A stretch of DNA of 64,000 nt from Prescottella defluvii. GTDB taxonomy: Bacteria > Actinomycetota > Actinomycetes > Mycobacteriales > Mycobacteriaceae. Positions within the stretch are counted from its first letter, which is position 1, and each line of letters opens with the position of its first letter. Both the position numbers and the translations under genes were made by a program. The DNA lies in contig NZ_JPOC01000003.1 in assembly GCF_000738775.1 (NCBI RefSeq), forward strand, positions 62,001 to 126,000, read 5' to 3'. Positions 55,062-64,000 of this stretch are shown one piece after another. The notes under the pieces were generated by a model. The model searched no databases and was not told the origin of the DNA. It saw only the letters and a list, made by a program, of their open reading frames with translations.

Positions 55062-56891
55062 TCAGCGCGTACCGTCGAACTCGACGACCGTCGACCCCCA
55101 GCCGAGAGCACCGACTCGTGTTGTTCCGCAGCCGGATTCCGCTACGAGTGCGGACAGCTCGGCCTCCGTGCGCCGGCCCGATCCGTGGAGGCACAGCTTC
55201 AGCAGATCCGCCTCGGTGTCGTGGTCGTCGGTGGTCTCGGGATCGAGCAGATCGGTGACGAGTACGACCCGGCGAGCGGAGGCGCCCAGCGCGCCGAGCA
55301 GCATGCGCGCGTCGGGGTCGGGATGGCTGTCGATCAGGTCGACCGCGACGATCAGGTCGACGGGCGTCGCGAGGGTGGCGAACTCGCTGCCGTCGACGCG
55401 CTCGATCCGTTCGCGGCGCGAGTGCGCCACATCGCCCAGATTTCTGGCGTTCAGCGCGGGCAGTCCCACCAGGGAGATCTCGAGGTCGGGTCGCAGGCGT
55501 GCGAGGGTGTCGGCGTACACCCCGGCGCCCTCCCCGTAGAGCGCGACCGTGTGCACGTCCTCGAGGTCGACCGATTCGGGTAGCGCGGGCGCCCGGTAGA
55601 CGGCGCCCGCCGCAGCCTCGTCGTGGAAGTCGTCCGCGAAGCCGGGTTCCTGCTGCCGGTCCGCGAAACCGTGGCCGACCGCCGGGGCGCCCGTCCGGAC
55701 CGACTCGAGCAGCCCCAGAAACGCCATGTCGAGCCTGGTGTGGATCTTCTCGAAGTGCAGGACCTGACTGGAGTACGTGTCCGGGTCGGCGAGGATCGAC
55801 CCCGTGTCGGTGAGTGCGTAGCGATCGCCGTCCACCGTCAGGAGGCCCATGAGCACGAGATGGCGCAGCAGCTTCTGCGTGGCGGCCGGGTGGGTGCCGC
55901 ACTCGTCCGCGACGGCCTCCGCGGTCTCGGCGCCACCGTCGATCGCGGCGAACAGCCCGACGGTGACCGCGGTCCGGATCGCCAGCGGCGGCAGCAGCTC
56001 CGACATCTCGTGCAGCAGCTGTTCGGCGTCGCCCTCGGCGGTCACGTCGACGGCCGCGGGAACCCCGGCGGTGTGGGGGCCTTCGCGGTGCCGCCAGTAG
56101 CCGGCGATCTCGACGAACTCCTTCGGGATCGCCTTGTCCTGCTTCGCCCAGCGGCGCAGCGGTTTGATCGCCAGTGCCTCGCCCGCGACCCACAGGTACG
56201 GCTGCCCCGGCCGCCACTCGACGGCCTGCACGGTCTCGGCAAGCCGCGACGCACCGTTGTTCTCGGACCGGAACAGCCACGTGATGTCCACCGGTGCATC
56301 CGACTTCAGGTCCTGACGGTGCGTCGGCTCGGCGACCTCGATGACCACCGTTGCGGGCAGATCGGCGGGGAGGGTCTCGAGACAGCGTGCGATCGCAGGC
56401 AGGGCCGTCTGGTCACCCGCGACGAGCATCCATTCAGCCTCACGGGGCAGGCTCGAGGAATGCTTCGGTCCGGCCATGAGGATCTTCTCGCCCGGGCGCA
56501 CGCGATACGCCCAGTCCGACGCCAGTCCGCCCTCGTGCTCCGCGAAATCGATTGCCATCTCGCGGGTTTCCGCGTCGAAGTGGCGCACGGTGTAGGTGCG
56601 GCTGTACTGGAACGCACCCGCGGGCCAGTCGACGGTGCCGTTGTCGGTGTTCCGCGGGACCTCGAACGGCAGGACACCGGTCCGCGGGTCGGCCGGCAGG
56701 AGTTTGATGTCGTCGTCGAAGCCGTTGGTGCGCACCGCGGGCAGCAGGACACCGTCGCGAACGTGGCTGTCCATCGCGGGGCCGCCGACCGTCACCCGCC
56801 GCATCCCCGGGGTGACGTCCTCGACCCGGAGGACGTCGACTTCTCGTATGCAGATCGGAAAGACCTCGACCTCACGGACCGTCGCTGCCAT
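55062..56891 (-). CDS. Siderophore-interacting flavoprotein fused to an O-methyltransferase-like domain
   Basis: A 609-residue protein of two families. Residues about 10-275 are a siderophore-interacting protein (SIP/ViuB class, an FAD ferric-siderophore reductase): RTYTVRHFD (98-106), GPKHSSSLPREAEWMLVAGDQT (140-162, NAD-domain part), and PYLWVAGEALAIKPLRRW, GYWRHREG at the end. Residues 295-609 are a methyltransferase: winged dimerisation helices (300-365) and a SAM domain with LYGEGAGVYADTLARLRPDLE (451-471, motif I) and VAVDLIDSHPDPDARMLLG (516-534). The DxGxGxG motif is altered to YGEGAG. ATG 56891 has GAGAGAGAGG upstream. It reduces ferric-siderophore and may methylate it or an intermediate. 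Convergent with the response regulator. Confidence 0.85.
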   Translation of the reverse strand: MAATVREVEVFPICIREVDVLRVEDVTPGMRRVTVGGPAMDSHVRDGVLLPAVRTNGFDDDIKLLPADPRTGVLPFEVPRNTDNGTVDWPAGAFQYSRTYTVRHFDAETREMAIDFAEHEGGLASDWAYRVRPGEKILMAGPKHSSSLPREAEWMLVAGDQTALPAIARCLETLPADLPATVVIEVAEPTHRQDLKSDAPVDITWLFRSENNGASRLAETVQAVEWRPGQPYLWVAGEALAIKPLRRWAKQDKAIPKEFVEIAGYWRHREGPHTAGVPAAVDVTAEGDAEQLLHEMSELLPPLAIRTAVTVGLFAAIDGGAETAEAVADECGTHPAATQKLLRHLVLMGLLTVDGDRYALTDTGSILADPDTYSSQVLHFEKIHTRLDMAFLGLLESVRTGAPAVGHGFADRQQEPGFADDFHDEAAAGAVYRAPALPESVDLEDVHTVALYGEGAGVYADTLARLRPDLEISLVGLPALNARNLGDVAHSRRERIERVDGSEFATLATPVDLIVAVDLIDSHPDPDARMLLGALGASARRVVLVTDLLDPETTDDHDTEADLLKLCLHGSGRRTEAELSALVAESGCGTTRVGALGWGSTVVEFDGTR

Positions 56892-56964
56892 CGAATGGAC
56901 CTCTCTCTCGTGGAATCCGTACTCGTCTTGCACATCGGTCGCCCCCTGCGGTGCGGGGCCGCCG

Positions 56965-58221
56965 CTACACCCGGGCCGCGCCCACCGACCCGGCGTGCTC
57001 GTCGAACTGCCGCAGTCGGCGCAGCACCGTGAACAGGACCGCAACCGCGACGAGTCCGGTGCCGCCGTACACGGCGAGGGCGGCTTCGATCGGCACCAGC
57101 GCCGCAACCAGGCCGGCCACGACGGCGCCCACCGATGCGCCCGCGGTGACCTGCGCCGACCACACGCCGGCGATCCGGGCCCCGAACTCGTCGGGGGTGT
57201 GCTTCTGGACGATGGCGTAGCGGACGATGTCGGCGACGGCCTCACCGAATCCGTGTGCCACCAAACCGATCACGGTGACCGCGACGACTCCGGTGACGCC
57301 GGCACCGACCAGTCCGGCCGCCGAGAGCAGCATGCCCGCGAACACCGCGCGGCCCGACCAGCGGACGGTGCCGGTCCAGCCGCTGGTGAGCGAGCCCAGG
57401 ACCGCACCCACCGCCGGCGCGGCGTACAGCAGCCCCGTCATGGACGCCCCGACGTGCAGTACGTCGGCGGCATACTCCGGGATCAGGACGGCCCACCCGG
57501 CGAGCAGCATCGTCACGAAGCCGCACACGAGCACACCGCCGATCACCCGGTGCCGCACGGCGAAGCGGAATCCACCGGCCACCGCCTGCAGCGGCGATTC
57601 GTCTCCCGAGTGGGTGGGCGGCAGGGACGGCAACCGGGTGATGCAGAACGTCGTGACCGCGGTGGTGGCCGCGGCCAGCGCGAACGCCAGTCCCACCCCG
57701 CCGGATGCGATGACGACACCCCCCAGAGCGGGCCCGAGCATCGCGCCGAGGTCGCCGGTGAGTGCCATCAGGGCGCCCGCTGCCGCCATCTTGTTCCGCG
57801 GCAACAGGGTCGGTGTCACGGCCATCAGGACCGTCGCCGAGATCCCGCCGCAGACGCCGTCGACGACCGCGGCGACGTAGACCACCGACAGCATCGGGTC
57901 GGGCAGGAACGCGTTGACCGCGAGAATCGCGAAGGCGATGCCCGCGCACCCGCGGGCGATCGCGATCACCGTCCGGCGGTCGAACCGGTCCGCCAGGATG
58001 CCTCCGGCGAACGTCGCGAAGAACGTCGTCAGGCCGAGCACCGTCGACACCGCCGCGACGTGCGCGGTGGAGTCGGTCAACTGGTAGACCTGCAGCGGCA
58101 CCGCGACGATCAGGAACCCCAGCCCGAACAGCGACACCACCCGCGCGGTGAAGATGTACCGGAACTCGCGGCTGGTCCGCAGCGGATCCAGGTCCAGCGT
58201 CAGTTTGTCCAGAAGTGCCAC
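56965..58221 (-). CDS. EntS-like MFS siderophore exporter
   Basis: A 418-residue transporter of twelve helices related to enterobactin exporter EntS/MFS_3: motif FATFAGGILADRFDRRTVI between helices 2-3, FGLGFLIVAVPLQVYQLT near the start. Its position between ArCP and SIP genes implies export of the siderophore made by this locus. GTG 58221 starts seven bases after the carrier-protein stop. Confidence 0.88.
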   Translation of the reverse strand: MALLDKLTLDLDPLRTSREFRYIFTARVVSLFGLGFLIVAVPLQVYQLTDSTAHVAAVSTVLGLTTFFATFAGGILADRFDRRTVIAIARGCAGIAFAILAVNAFLPDPMLSVVYVAAVVDGVCGGISATVLMAVTPTLLPRNKMAAAGALMALTGDLGAMLGPALGGVVIASGGVGLAFALAAATTAVTTFCITRLPSLPPTHSGDESPLQAVAGGFRFAVRHRVIGGVLVCGFVTMLLAGWAVLIPEYAADVLHVGASMTGLLYAAPAVGAVLGSLTSGWTGTVRWSGRAVFAGMLLSAAGLVGAGVTGVVAVTVIGLVAHGFGEAVADIVRYAIVQKHTPDEFGARIAGVWSAQVTAGASVGAVVAGLVAALVPIEAALAVYGGTGLVAVAVLFTVLRRLRQFDEHAGSVGAARV

Positions 58222-58228
58222 GTCGTGG

Positions 58229-58471
58229 TCACCGCGGGTCGAGCAGCGCGAACCACTGCTCGAGGTCGGGTTCGGACGCCAGCGACACGAAGTCGACGTC
58301 GACGCCGGTGTCGCGCCAGCGTTCGACGAGTGCCATCAGGCGTACCGAGTCGAGGCCCTGGTCGACCAGGCTCACGGTGGTGTCGATCTCGGTGACCTCG
58401 ACGTCGAGGATCTGCGCCGTGTCGGCGAGAATCGTTTCTCGGCTCAACGGGGCTCCGGCTGTGTCGGACAT
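58229..58471 (-). CDS. Stand-alone aryl carrier protein (ArCP)
   Basis: An 80-residue carrier domain. The phosphopantetheine Ser is in LVDQGLDSVRLMAL. The pattern GLDSVR-x-MAL, W near 52, and F-x-x-LA-x-x-P-x-x-x-x-W-x-x-LL closely resembles the EntB-type aryl carrier, which holds 2,3-dihydroxybenzoate (or salicylate) for NRPS. It follows the NRPS stop by 16 bases and has GGAGA upstream. This points to a catechol- or phenol-capped siderophore. Confidence 0.83.
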   Translation of the reverse strand: MSDTAGAPLSRETILADTAQILDVEVTEIDTTVSLVDQGLDSVRLMALVERWRDTGVDVDFVSLASEPDLEQWFALLDPR

Positions 58472-58487
58472 ATTTCGATCTCCCTTG

Positions 58488-61400
58488 TTACTGAGCTGTT
58501 CCGGCATCGGCGAGGACGTGGACGGCGCACTCCCACGCCCGTGCGATCTCCGAGAGCGTGTCCGTGTCGAGCACGCCGGGCGGTGCGGCGAATTCACAGT
58601 CGAGGACCGGTCCGTCCCCCGCGTCCTCGACAACAGCGTCCACCTGCAGGACGTGGTCGAGCGGGGTCGCCGGGTCCACCGAGCCGCCGAGCGCCACCCC
58701 TTCCGGTGCACCGGCCCACGGGCCGCTGCTCTCCTCCCCCAGCGTCATCCGGCCGAGGTAGTTGAAGACGATCTGCGGGCGGGTACCGGATGCGAGGCGG
58801 TCGGCGAACTCGGGCGCCAGTCGGCGCAGCAGCCCGAATCCGATTCCGTTGTCGGCGATCTCGCCCAGTGCCTTCGACACCCGGGCCTCGACGTCCGCCG
58901 CCGGACGGTCGCCGTGCAGCACGCCGGCGACGTCGACGCCGCCGAGGTCGAAGGCGACCGGGAACATCGATGTGAACCAGCCGACGGTACGGGTGACGTC
59001 GGCGCCCGGCACGATCTGTTCCTCGCGTCCGTGGCCCTCGAGTTCGACGCGGACCGCGTCCCCGCCCCGCACCGACGCGACCGCGAGGGCGAGGGCGGCG
59101 AGGGCAGTCTCGTCGACCCGCCCACCGAGCACTCGCGCCGTGACCGCCGCCGGGATCCGGCAGCGCACCGATCGCACGGCCGAGACCGTGTCCACGGTCC
59201 GGTCCAGCGGACGCGACCCCAACGCCGGTTCTCCGAGACCGACGACCCGTTCCCAGGCCGACGACGTGGCGGTGATCCGATCCGAGCGGGCAGCGTCGGC
59301 GAGCCCGCGGGTCCAGGCACGGAACGACGTGCCCGAATCGGGCAGTGCCACATCGTGTCCGTGCAGCGCCTGCTCGACAGCGGCAGCGAGGTCCGGGACC
59401 AGGATTCGCCACGAGACGCCGTCGACCACCAGGTGGTTGACCGCGACGAAAACTCGGTCCTCGCGGCCGAGCCCGAAGTCGAACCACACCACCTGCACCA
59501 TCACGCCGATCTCGGGACGCAGCGCCGCGTACACCTTCGCCCGTTCCTGGGCGAACACGGCGGGCCACTCGGCATCGGGGACAGCGGAGACGTCCACGCG
59601 GCGCACCAGGGCCGCGGTGTCCGGGATCTGCTCCGGCACAGTCCATTCGATCGTTCCACCGGCCGACGAGAAGCGTGACCGCAGCATCGGGTGCGCCGCG
59701 AGCAGGCCCGCGACGGCGCGCGCCAGCACCGGGACGGACAGCCCCTCCGGCGCGACCAGCAGCCGCGCCTGCGAGAAGCGCCCGAGATCGGTCCCCCAGT
59801 TCAGTGCCTCCCACACGATCGGGGTCGGCAGCACGTCGCCGCTCGCCGGCGTCTCCGCGAGCGCGCGTGCCGCCGCGTCGAGCATCCCGTCCGGCCCCGC
59901 GTCCGACACCGCGGCCAGCTCGGCGACCGTCCGCAGCTCGAACACCTGACGCGCGGTCACCCGCAGGCCCGCGGCGCGAGCGCGCGAGACGAGCTGGATG
60001 GACACGATCGAATCGCCGCCCAACGCGAAGAAGTCGTCGTCGATGCCGACCCGGTCCAGACCCAGGATGTCGGCGACCACCGCCGCGAGCGTCGCCTCGG
60101 TCTCCGTGCGCGGCTCGTCCGATCCAACGAGGGCGCCGAAGTCCGGTTCCGGCAACGCCTTCCGGTCGGTCTTCCCGTTCGCGGTCAGCGGGAACTCGGC
60201 GAGCACCGTCACCGCCGCGGGCACCATGTAGTCGGGCAGTTGCTCGGCGACGGCGGCGCGGGCCGCTGCCGGGTCGAGAGCACCGTCCGCGACGACGTAC
60301 CCGACGAGCCGTTTCACCCCGCGAGCGTCGGTGTGCGCGATCACCACGGCGTCCCGCACGCCGTCGACCGCGGCCAGCGCGGCGCCCACCTCGCCGAGTT
60401 CCACCCGGAAGCCGCGGATCTTCACCTGGTCGTCTCCACGGCCCAGGAACTCGAGGGTTCCGGTCGCGCCGCGTCGAACCGTGTCGCCGGTCCGGTACAT
60501 CCGCTGCCCCACCGCGCCGAACGGATCGGCGACGAATCGCCCACCGGTCAGATCCGGACGTCCCAGGTAGCCACGGGCCACGCCCGCCCCGGCGAGGTAC
60601 AACTCACCGGTGCCGCCGGCGGGGACCGGCCGGAGCATCCGGTCCAGCACGTACGCGCGACCGCCGTGCACCGCACGCCCCAGGCACGGCTCGTCGGCCT
60701 CGGTGACCTGGCCGACCAGCGCGTCGACGGTGCACTCGGTGGGCCCGTACAGGTTGAACGCGCGCCCGTCGGTGAGCTCGCGCAACCGCCGCCACGAGGA
60801 GGGATTGACCGCCTCGCCACCGAAACCGACTGTGGCCGGGCGATGTCCGCGGTCGAAGAGCCCCGCTGCGAGCATCCGATCGAGGAACGACGGTGTGACC
60901 TCGAGGAAGTCCAAGCCGTGCTCGACGACGTAGTCGGTCATCGCCTCGGGGTCGCGCATGGTGTCGTCGTCGAACACGTGGACGGTGTGCCCGTCGAACA
61001 GCCACAGTGTGGGCTGCCACGACGCATCGAAGCTGAACGACCATGCGTGACCCACCCCGATCGAGTTCCGGCCGGTGGCCGCCACCGTCGGCCGGTACAG
61101 GTCGGCGCGGTGGCTCTCGAACAGGTTGAGCAGGTTCGCGTGGGTGACGGCGACGCCCTTGGGCAGGCCCGTCGATCCGGACGTGTAGATGACGTACACG
61201 GTGTTGTCCGGCCTCAGCGGGGCGATCCGGTCGACGTCGGTGACCGGGCCGGCCGGCAGCGCGGCCAGCGTCGCGACGACGGTGGGGTCGTCGAGCACCG
61301 TGACCGCGGTGCCGCGCAGCACCGGCGCGAGTGCCTCCGCGACGACGCTGTCGGTGACGACCACGGTGGGCGCCGCGTCGGACACCATGTGCGCCAGACG

Positions 61401-64000
61401 ATCCGCCGGGTACGACGGGTCCATCGGCACGTAGGTGCCGCCCGCAGCGATCACGGCGGCAATCGCCACCAGCATCCGTTCCGAGCGCGGCAGCGCCAGA
61501 CCGACGACGACGTCGGGTCCGATGCCGGAGCCGATCAGCAGCCGCGCCAGCCGCGCGGACGCGGCCCCGAACTCGGCGAACGTGAGCGTGGTGTCCCCGA
61601 ACACGACCGCATCGGCGCCCGGAGTCTGCGCGATCGGTACGGCGAGCAGGTCGGCCACGGTGGCGCACCCGGTGACCGGAGCCGACGGGGTCGCGGCCCA
61701 CTCCCCCACCGCTCGGTCCCGCTCGTCGGCGTCGAGGACGTCGATCCCGGCGATCGTGGGTGCACCGTCGGACGACAGTTGCTCGAGCAGTCGCACGAGG
61801 CGCCGCCCCAGCACGTCGACCTCGTCACCGGTGAACAGCGACTGCTGATATTCCAGGGTGAGGGCGAGTTCGTCGTCGAGTGCCGCGACGAGTACGAGCG
61901 GGAAATTGGTGGCGTCGTGACCGCGGACGTCGCTCACCTCGAGCCCGCCCGACCGCTGGGCCCGAGCGAGAGCGTCGGTGTCGATCGGGTAGCTCTCGAA
62001 AACCACCAGGGTGTCGAACAGTTCACCGATCCCGATGCTGCGCTGGACGTCGGCGAGGCCCACGTACTGGTCGTCGAGCACCCGGTTCTGCTCGGCCTGG
62101 GTCCGGCGCAGGAACTCGTCGGCTCTTTCGCCCGGGCGCAGGTTCACCCGCACCGCAACGGTGTTGATGAACAGGCCGATCATCGTCTCGATGCCCGGCA
62201 CCTGTGGCACGCGTCCCGAGACCACCGCGCCGAACACGACGTCGTCGCGATCGAGCCGGGTGCCCAGCAGCAGCCCCCACGCGGCCTGGACGACGGTGTT
62301 GACGGTGACGCCGAGCTCGCGGCTGCGGCGCTGCAGGGTGGCGGCCAGCCCGCTCGGCACCGAGATCGAGTGCTCCGCCGGTAGATCCGTGCGCAGGGAC
62401 GACCCGGCGGGAGTCAGCAGCGTCGGCTCGCTCACCCCGTCCAGCAGTTCGACCCAGCGCCGCAGCGCGGCGTCGGTGTCCTGTTCGGACAGCCAGGCCA
62501 GATACTCGGTGAACGGCCGGACCGGCGGGAGCACACCGAGGTCGGCTCCGGAGCCGTACAGCGTGAACAACTCCCGCATCAGCAGCGGCGACGACCACCC
62601 GTCGAGCAGCAGGTGGTGCGCCGCGAACACCAGCCGGTGCCGGTCCGGGCCGAGACGGATCAGGGTGAACCGCACCAGGGGTGCCGTACCGACGTCGAAC
62701 CGGGTGTTCCGGTCCCGGTCCACCAACTCGGCACTGAGGTGCCCGGCGTCGGACACGGTGAGACCGGTGAGATCCACTTCGGTCCAGGGCACCTCGGGGT
62801 CGGCGAGGACCACACCGATCGGCTCGCCGGCCTCGGTGGTCCGGAAGCCGGTGCGCAACGTGGCGTGCCGGGTCAGCAGGGCGCGCACGCCGCGGCGCAT
62901 CGTGTCGGGGTCGAGGTCCCCGCCGATGTCGAGCACCGTCTGCATCGCGTACACGTCTCTGTCAGCGTCCAGTTCGGCGAGGAAGAAGAGCCCGCGCTGC
63001 AGCGGCGTCAGCGGCACCACGTCCTCGATCGTGCCGAGCTCGTCTCGCAGTGAACGCAGTTCGGCGTAGCTCAGGACGCGATGGGTCAGGTCGGACGCCG
63101 TCGGACCGACCGGGGCCGCCGACTCGGTGTGCCGCACGAGCGCGCCGAGCGCCCGGACCCACGACTCGGCGATGCGCGTCACGACGTCGGGGCCCAGCAC
63201 CTCCGCGGCGGCGGTGAACTCGCACACCAGTTCCGGACCGCGCTCGGTGTCCTCGGTGACCGCGTTGACGTCGAGCACGTGCTCGAGCGGCGTCGCCGGA
63301 TCGACGGCACCACCGAGCGCGCCGGCCTCGGGCGCCGCCGACCAGTCGCCTCCCGCGACCTCTCCCAGCGTCATCCGGCCGAGATAGTTGAACATGACCT
63401 CGGGTGGGCGGTACCCGGCGAAGTGGCCGGCGGTGTCGGCGGACCGGCGCAGCAGGCCGAATCCGATGCCGCTGTCCGGGATCCGGCGCAGCGCGTCCTT
63501 CACCTGCGCCAATGCGACACCCACGTCCGTCCCACCGGCCAGGGCCGCATCGACGTCGACTCCGGCGAGTTCGAGGACCGCCGGATACAGCGACGTGAAC
63601 CAGCCGACGGTTCGGGACAGGTCCGCGCCGGGCACGACCTGTTCCTCCCGTCCGTGGCCCTCGAGGTGCACGCGCACCGCGTCACCGCCGCGCACCGACG
63701 CCACCGCGAGTGCGAGCGCCGTCAGCAGCACGTCGGCGACACCGGCGCCGTAGGCCGCCGGCACGGTGGTCAGCACCCGCTCGGTGATGTCGGCCGGCAC
63801 CCGCATCTCGAGCGAGCGCGCGGCGCCGACCGTGTCGAGGGCGGGGTCCAGCGGACGCGAGCCCAGCGCGGGTTCCGCGAGGTCGGCGATGTTGCGCCAC
63901 AGCGGCAGTGTCGCGGCCACGCGGTCCGACGCGGCGGCCTCGCCGAGGCCGACGGCCCAGTCGCGGAACGAGGTACCGCTCCCGTCGAGGGTCACCGGGA
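58488..64000 (-). CDS. Siderophore nonribosomal peptide synthetase, C-terminal part (5' end outside window)
   Basis: About 1837 codons are visible. Domain order read from the window edge: the C-terminal part of an epimerisation domain (64000 to about 63100); condensation (about 63030-61700; HHLLLDGW, 62597-62618); adenylation (about 61680-60150; [12 protein letters not shown], and [13 protein letters not shown]); carrier (about 60100-59900; LGGDSIVS); and a final epimerisation domain (59820-58490; [30 protein letters not shown]). No thioesterase follows. The eight visible A-domain pocket positions read by eye D-A-Q-E-V-F-L-V-D, with Glu278 and Asp331 as in ornithine/basic amino acid codes. 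Release must occur via another protein or a downstream domain. Confidence 0.88.
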   Translation of the reverse strand, partial: PVTLDGSGTSFRDWAVGLGEAAASDRVAATLPLWRNIADLAEPALGSRPLDPALDTVGAARSLEMRVPADITERVLTTVPAAYGAGVADVLLTALALAVASVRGGDAVRVHLEGHGREEQVVPGADLSRTVGWFTSLYPAVLELAGVDVDAALAGGTDVGVALAQVKDALRRIPDSGIGFGLLRRSADTAGHFAGYRPPEVMFNYLGRMTLGEVAGGDWSAAPEAGALGGAVDPATPLEHVLDVNAVTEDTERGPELVCEFTAAAEVLGPDVVTRIAESWVRALGALVRHTESAAPVGPTASDLTHRVLSYAELRSLRDELGTIEDVVPLTPLQRGLFFLAELDADRDVYAMQTVLDIGGDLDPDTMRRGVRALLTRHATLRTGFRTTEAGEPIGVVLADPEVPWTEVDLTGLTVSDAGHLSAELVDRDRNTRFDVGTAPLVRFTLIRLGPDRHRLVFAAHHLLLDGWSSPLLMRELFTLYGSGADLGVLPPVRPFTEYLAWLSEQDTDAALRRWVELLDGVSEPTLLTPAGSSLRTDLPAEHSISVPSGLAATLQRRSRELGVTVNTVVQAAWGLLLGTRLDRDDVVFGAVVSGRVPQVPGIETMIGLFINTVAVRVNLRPGERADEFLRRTQAEQNRVLDDQYVGLADVQRSIGIGELFDTLVVFESYPIDTDALARAQRSGGLEVSDVRGHDATNFPLVLVAALDDELALTLEYQQSLFTGDEVDVLGRRLVRLLEQLSSDGAPTIAGIDVLDADERDRAVGEWAATPSAPVTGCATVADLLAVPIAQTPGADAVVFGDTTLTFAEFGAASARLARLLIGSGIGPDVVVGLALPRSERMLVAIAAVIAAGGTYVPMDPSYPADRLAHMVSDAAPTVVVTDSVVAEALAPVLRGTAVTVLDDPTVVATLAALPAGPVTDVDRIAPLRPDNTVYVIYTSGSTGLPKGVAVTHANLLNLFESHRADLYRPTVAATGRNSIGVGHAWSFSFDASWQPTLWLFDGHTVHVFDDDTMRDPEAMTDYVVEHGLDFLEVTPSFLDRMLAAGLFDRGHRPATVGFGGEAVNPSSWRRLRELTDGRAFNLYGPTECTVDALVGQVTEADEPCLGRAVHGGRAYVLDRMLRPVPAGGTGELYLAGAGVARGYLGRPDLTGGRFVADPFGAVGQRMYRTGDTVRRGATGTLEFLGRGDDQVKIRGFRVELGEVGAALAAVDGVRDAVVIAHTDARGVKRLVGYVVADGALDPAAARAAVAEQLPDYMVPAAVTVLAEFPLTANGKTDRKALPEPDFGALVGSDEPRTETEATLAAVVADILGLDRVGIDDDFFALGGDSIVSIQLVSRARAAGLRVTARQVFELRTVAELAAVSDAGPDGMLDAAARALAETPASGDVLPTPIVWEALNWGTDLGRFSQARLLVAPEGLSVPVLARAVAGLLAAHPMLRSRFSSAGGTIEWTVPEQIPDTAALVRRVDVSAVPDAEWPAVFAQERAKVYAALRPEIGVMVQVVWFDFGLGREDRVFVAVNHLVVDGVSWRILVPDLAAAVEQALHGHDVALPDSGTSFRAWTRGLADAARSDRITATSSAWERVVGLGEPALGSRPLDRTVDTVSAVRSVRCRIPAAVTARVLGGRVDETALAALALAVASVRGGDAVRVELEGHGREEQIVPGADVTRTVGWFTSMFPVAFDLGGVDVAGVLHGDRPAADVEARVSKALGEIADNGIGFGLLRRLAPEFADRLASGTRPQIVFNYLGRMTLGEESSGPWAGAPEGVALGGSVDPATPLDHVLQVDAVVEDAGDGPVLDCEFAAPPGVLDTDTLSEIARAWECAVHVLADAGTAQ

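Overview
The window is high-GC actinobacterial chromosome, most likely from Rhodococcus or a close mycolic-acid-containing relative. This is inferred from three things: a mycothiol gene (mshD), a mycolyltransferase-like secreted esterase, and a gene order that follows the M. tuberculosis block Rv0823c to Rv0786c (dus, LCP, phoU, mshD, glnR, lmeA, thiX, cysA2-type sulfurtransferase, sseC, nitrobindin-like, pabC, DUF3073, purM, purF, purL, M18 peptidase, DyP, purQ, purS, MBL). No tRNA, rRNA, CRISPR array, insertion sequence or prophage was seen.

Layout. 1-4280: end of dusB, a DUF5996 gene, a cell-wall LCP ligase and phoU. 4300-11100: a solitary substrate-binding lipoprotein, a secreted/membrane phosphoesterase, and the complete pstSCAB phosphate transporter. 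phoU and pstS are each preceded by an 11-base direct repeat of the GTTCACC (PhoP/PHO-box) type. 11100-18410: glnR-mshD; lmeA-thiX; a leaderless poly-cysteine leader peptide ahead of DUF4395-sulfurtransferase-DUF1416; a cutinase-like protein; and a 32-residue membrane peptide coupled to a nitrobindin-like gene. 18859-25942: a secreted DUF11-like protein and the cytochrome bd operon cydABDC. 26101-30185: pabC, then the ygfZ-MOSC-asparaginase operon and DUF3073.

30440-47836 carries the purine genes purM, purF, purL, purQ and purS. Interspersed are a sterol-carrier-family protein, an F420-type oxidoreductase, a membrane hydrolase/CPBP pair, a second DUF11-like secreted protein, an M18 aminopeptidase, DyP peroxidase without encapsulin, an AhpD-like protein, a dehydrogenase, an M20 amidohydrolase and a FUSC-like membrane protein. 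47978-55051: a metallo-beta-lactamase-fold hydrolase, a mycolyltransferase-like esterase, a DUF2334 protein, a peroxiredoxin-like GPx, and a DctA transporter divergent from its presumed two-component system. 55062-64000: one end of a siderophore locus, read leftward: a truncated NRPS (E-C-A-T-E visible), a stand-alone aryl carrier protein, an EntS-like exporter, and a siderophore-interacting flavoprotein fused to a methyltransferase-like domain.

How the genes connect. Phosphate uptake and PhoU appear to form one PhoP regulon. The sulfur operon is probably controlled by cysteine supply through its leader peptide. The purine genes supply consecutive steps of IMP synthesis (PurF; PurL with PurQ and PurS; PurM). 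The right end makes, exports and recovers a probably catecholate-containing siderophore. The most novel-looking items are the flavoprotein-methyltransferase fusion, the poly-Cys leader, the micropeptide upstream of the nitrobindin-like gene, and the pair of DUF11-like secreted proteins sharing a GGACG-NN-CGTCC operator.
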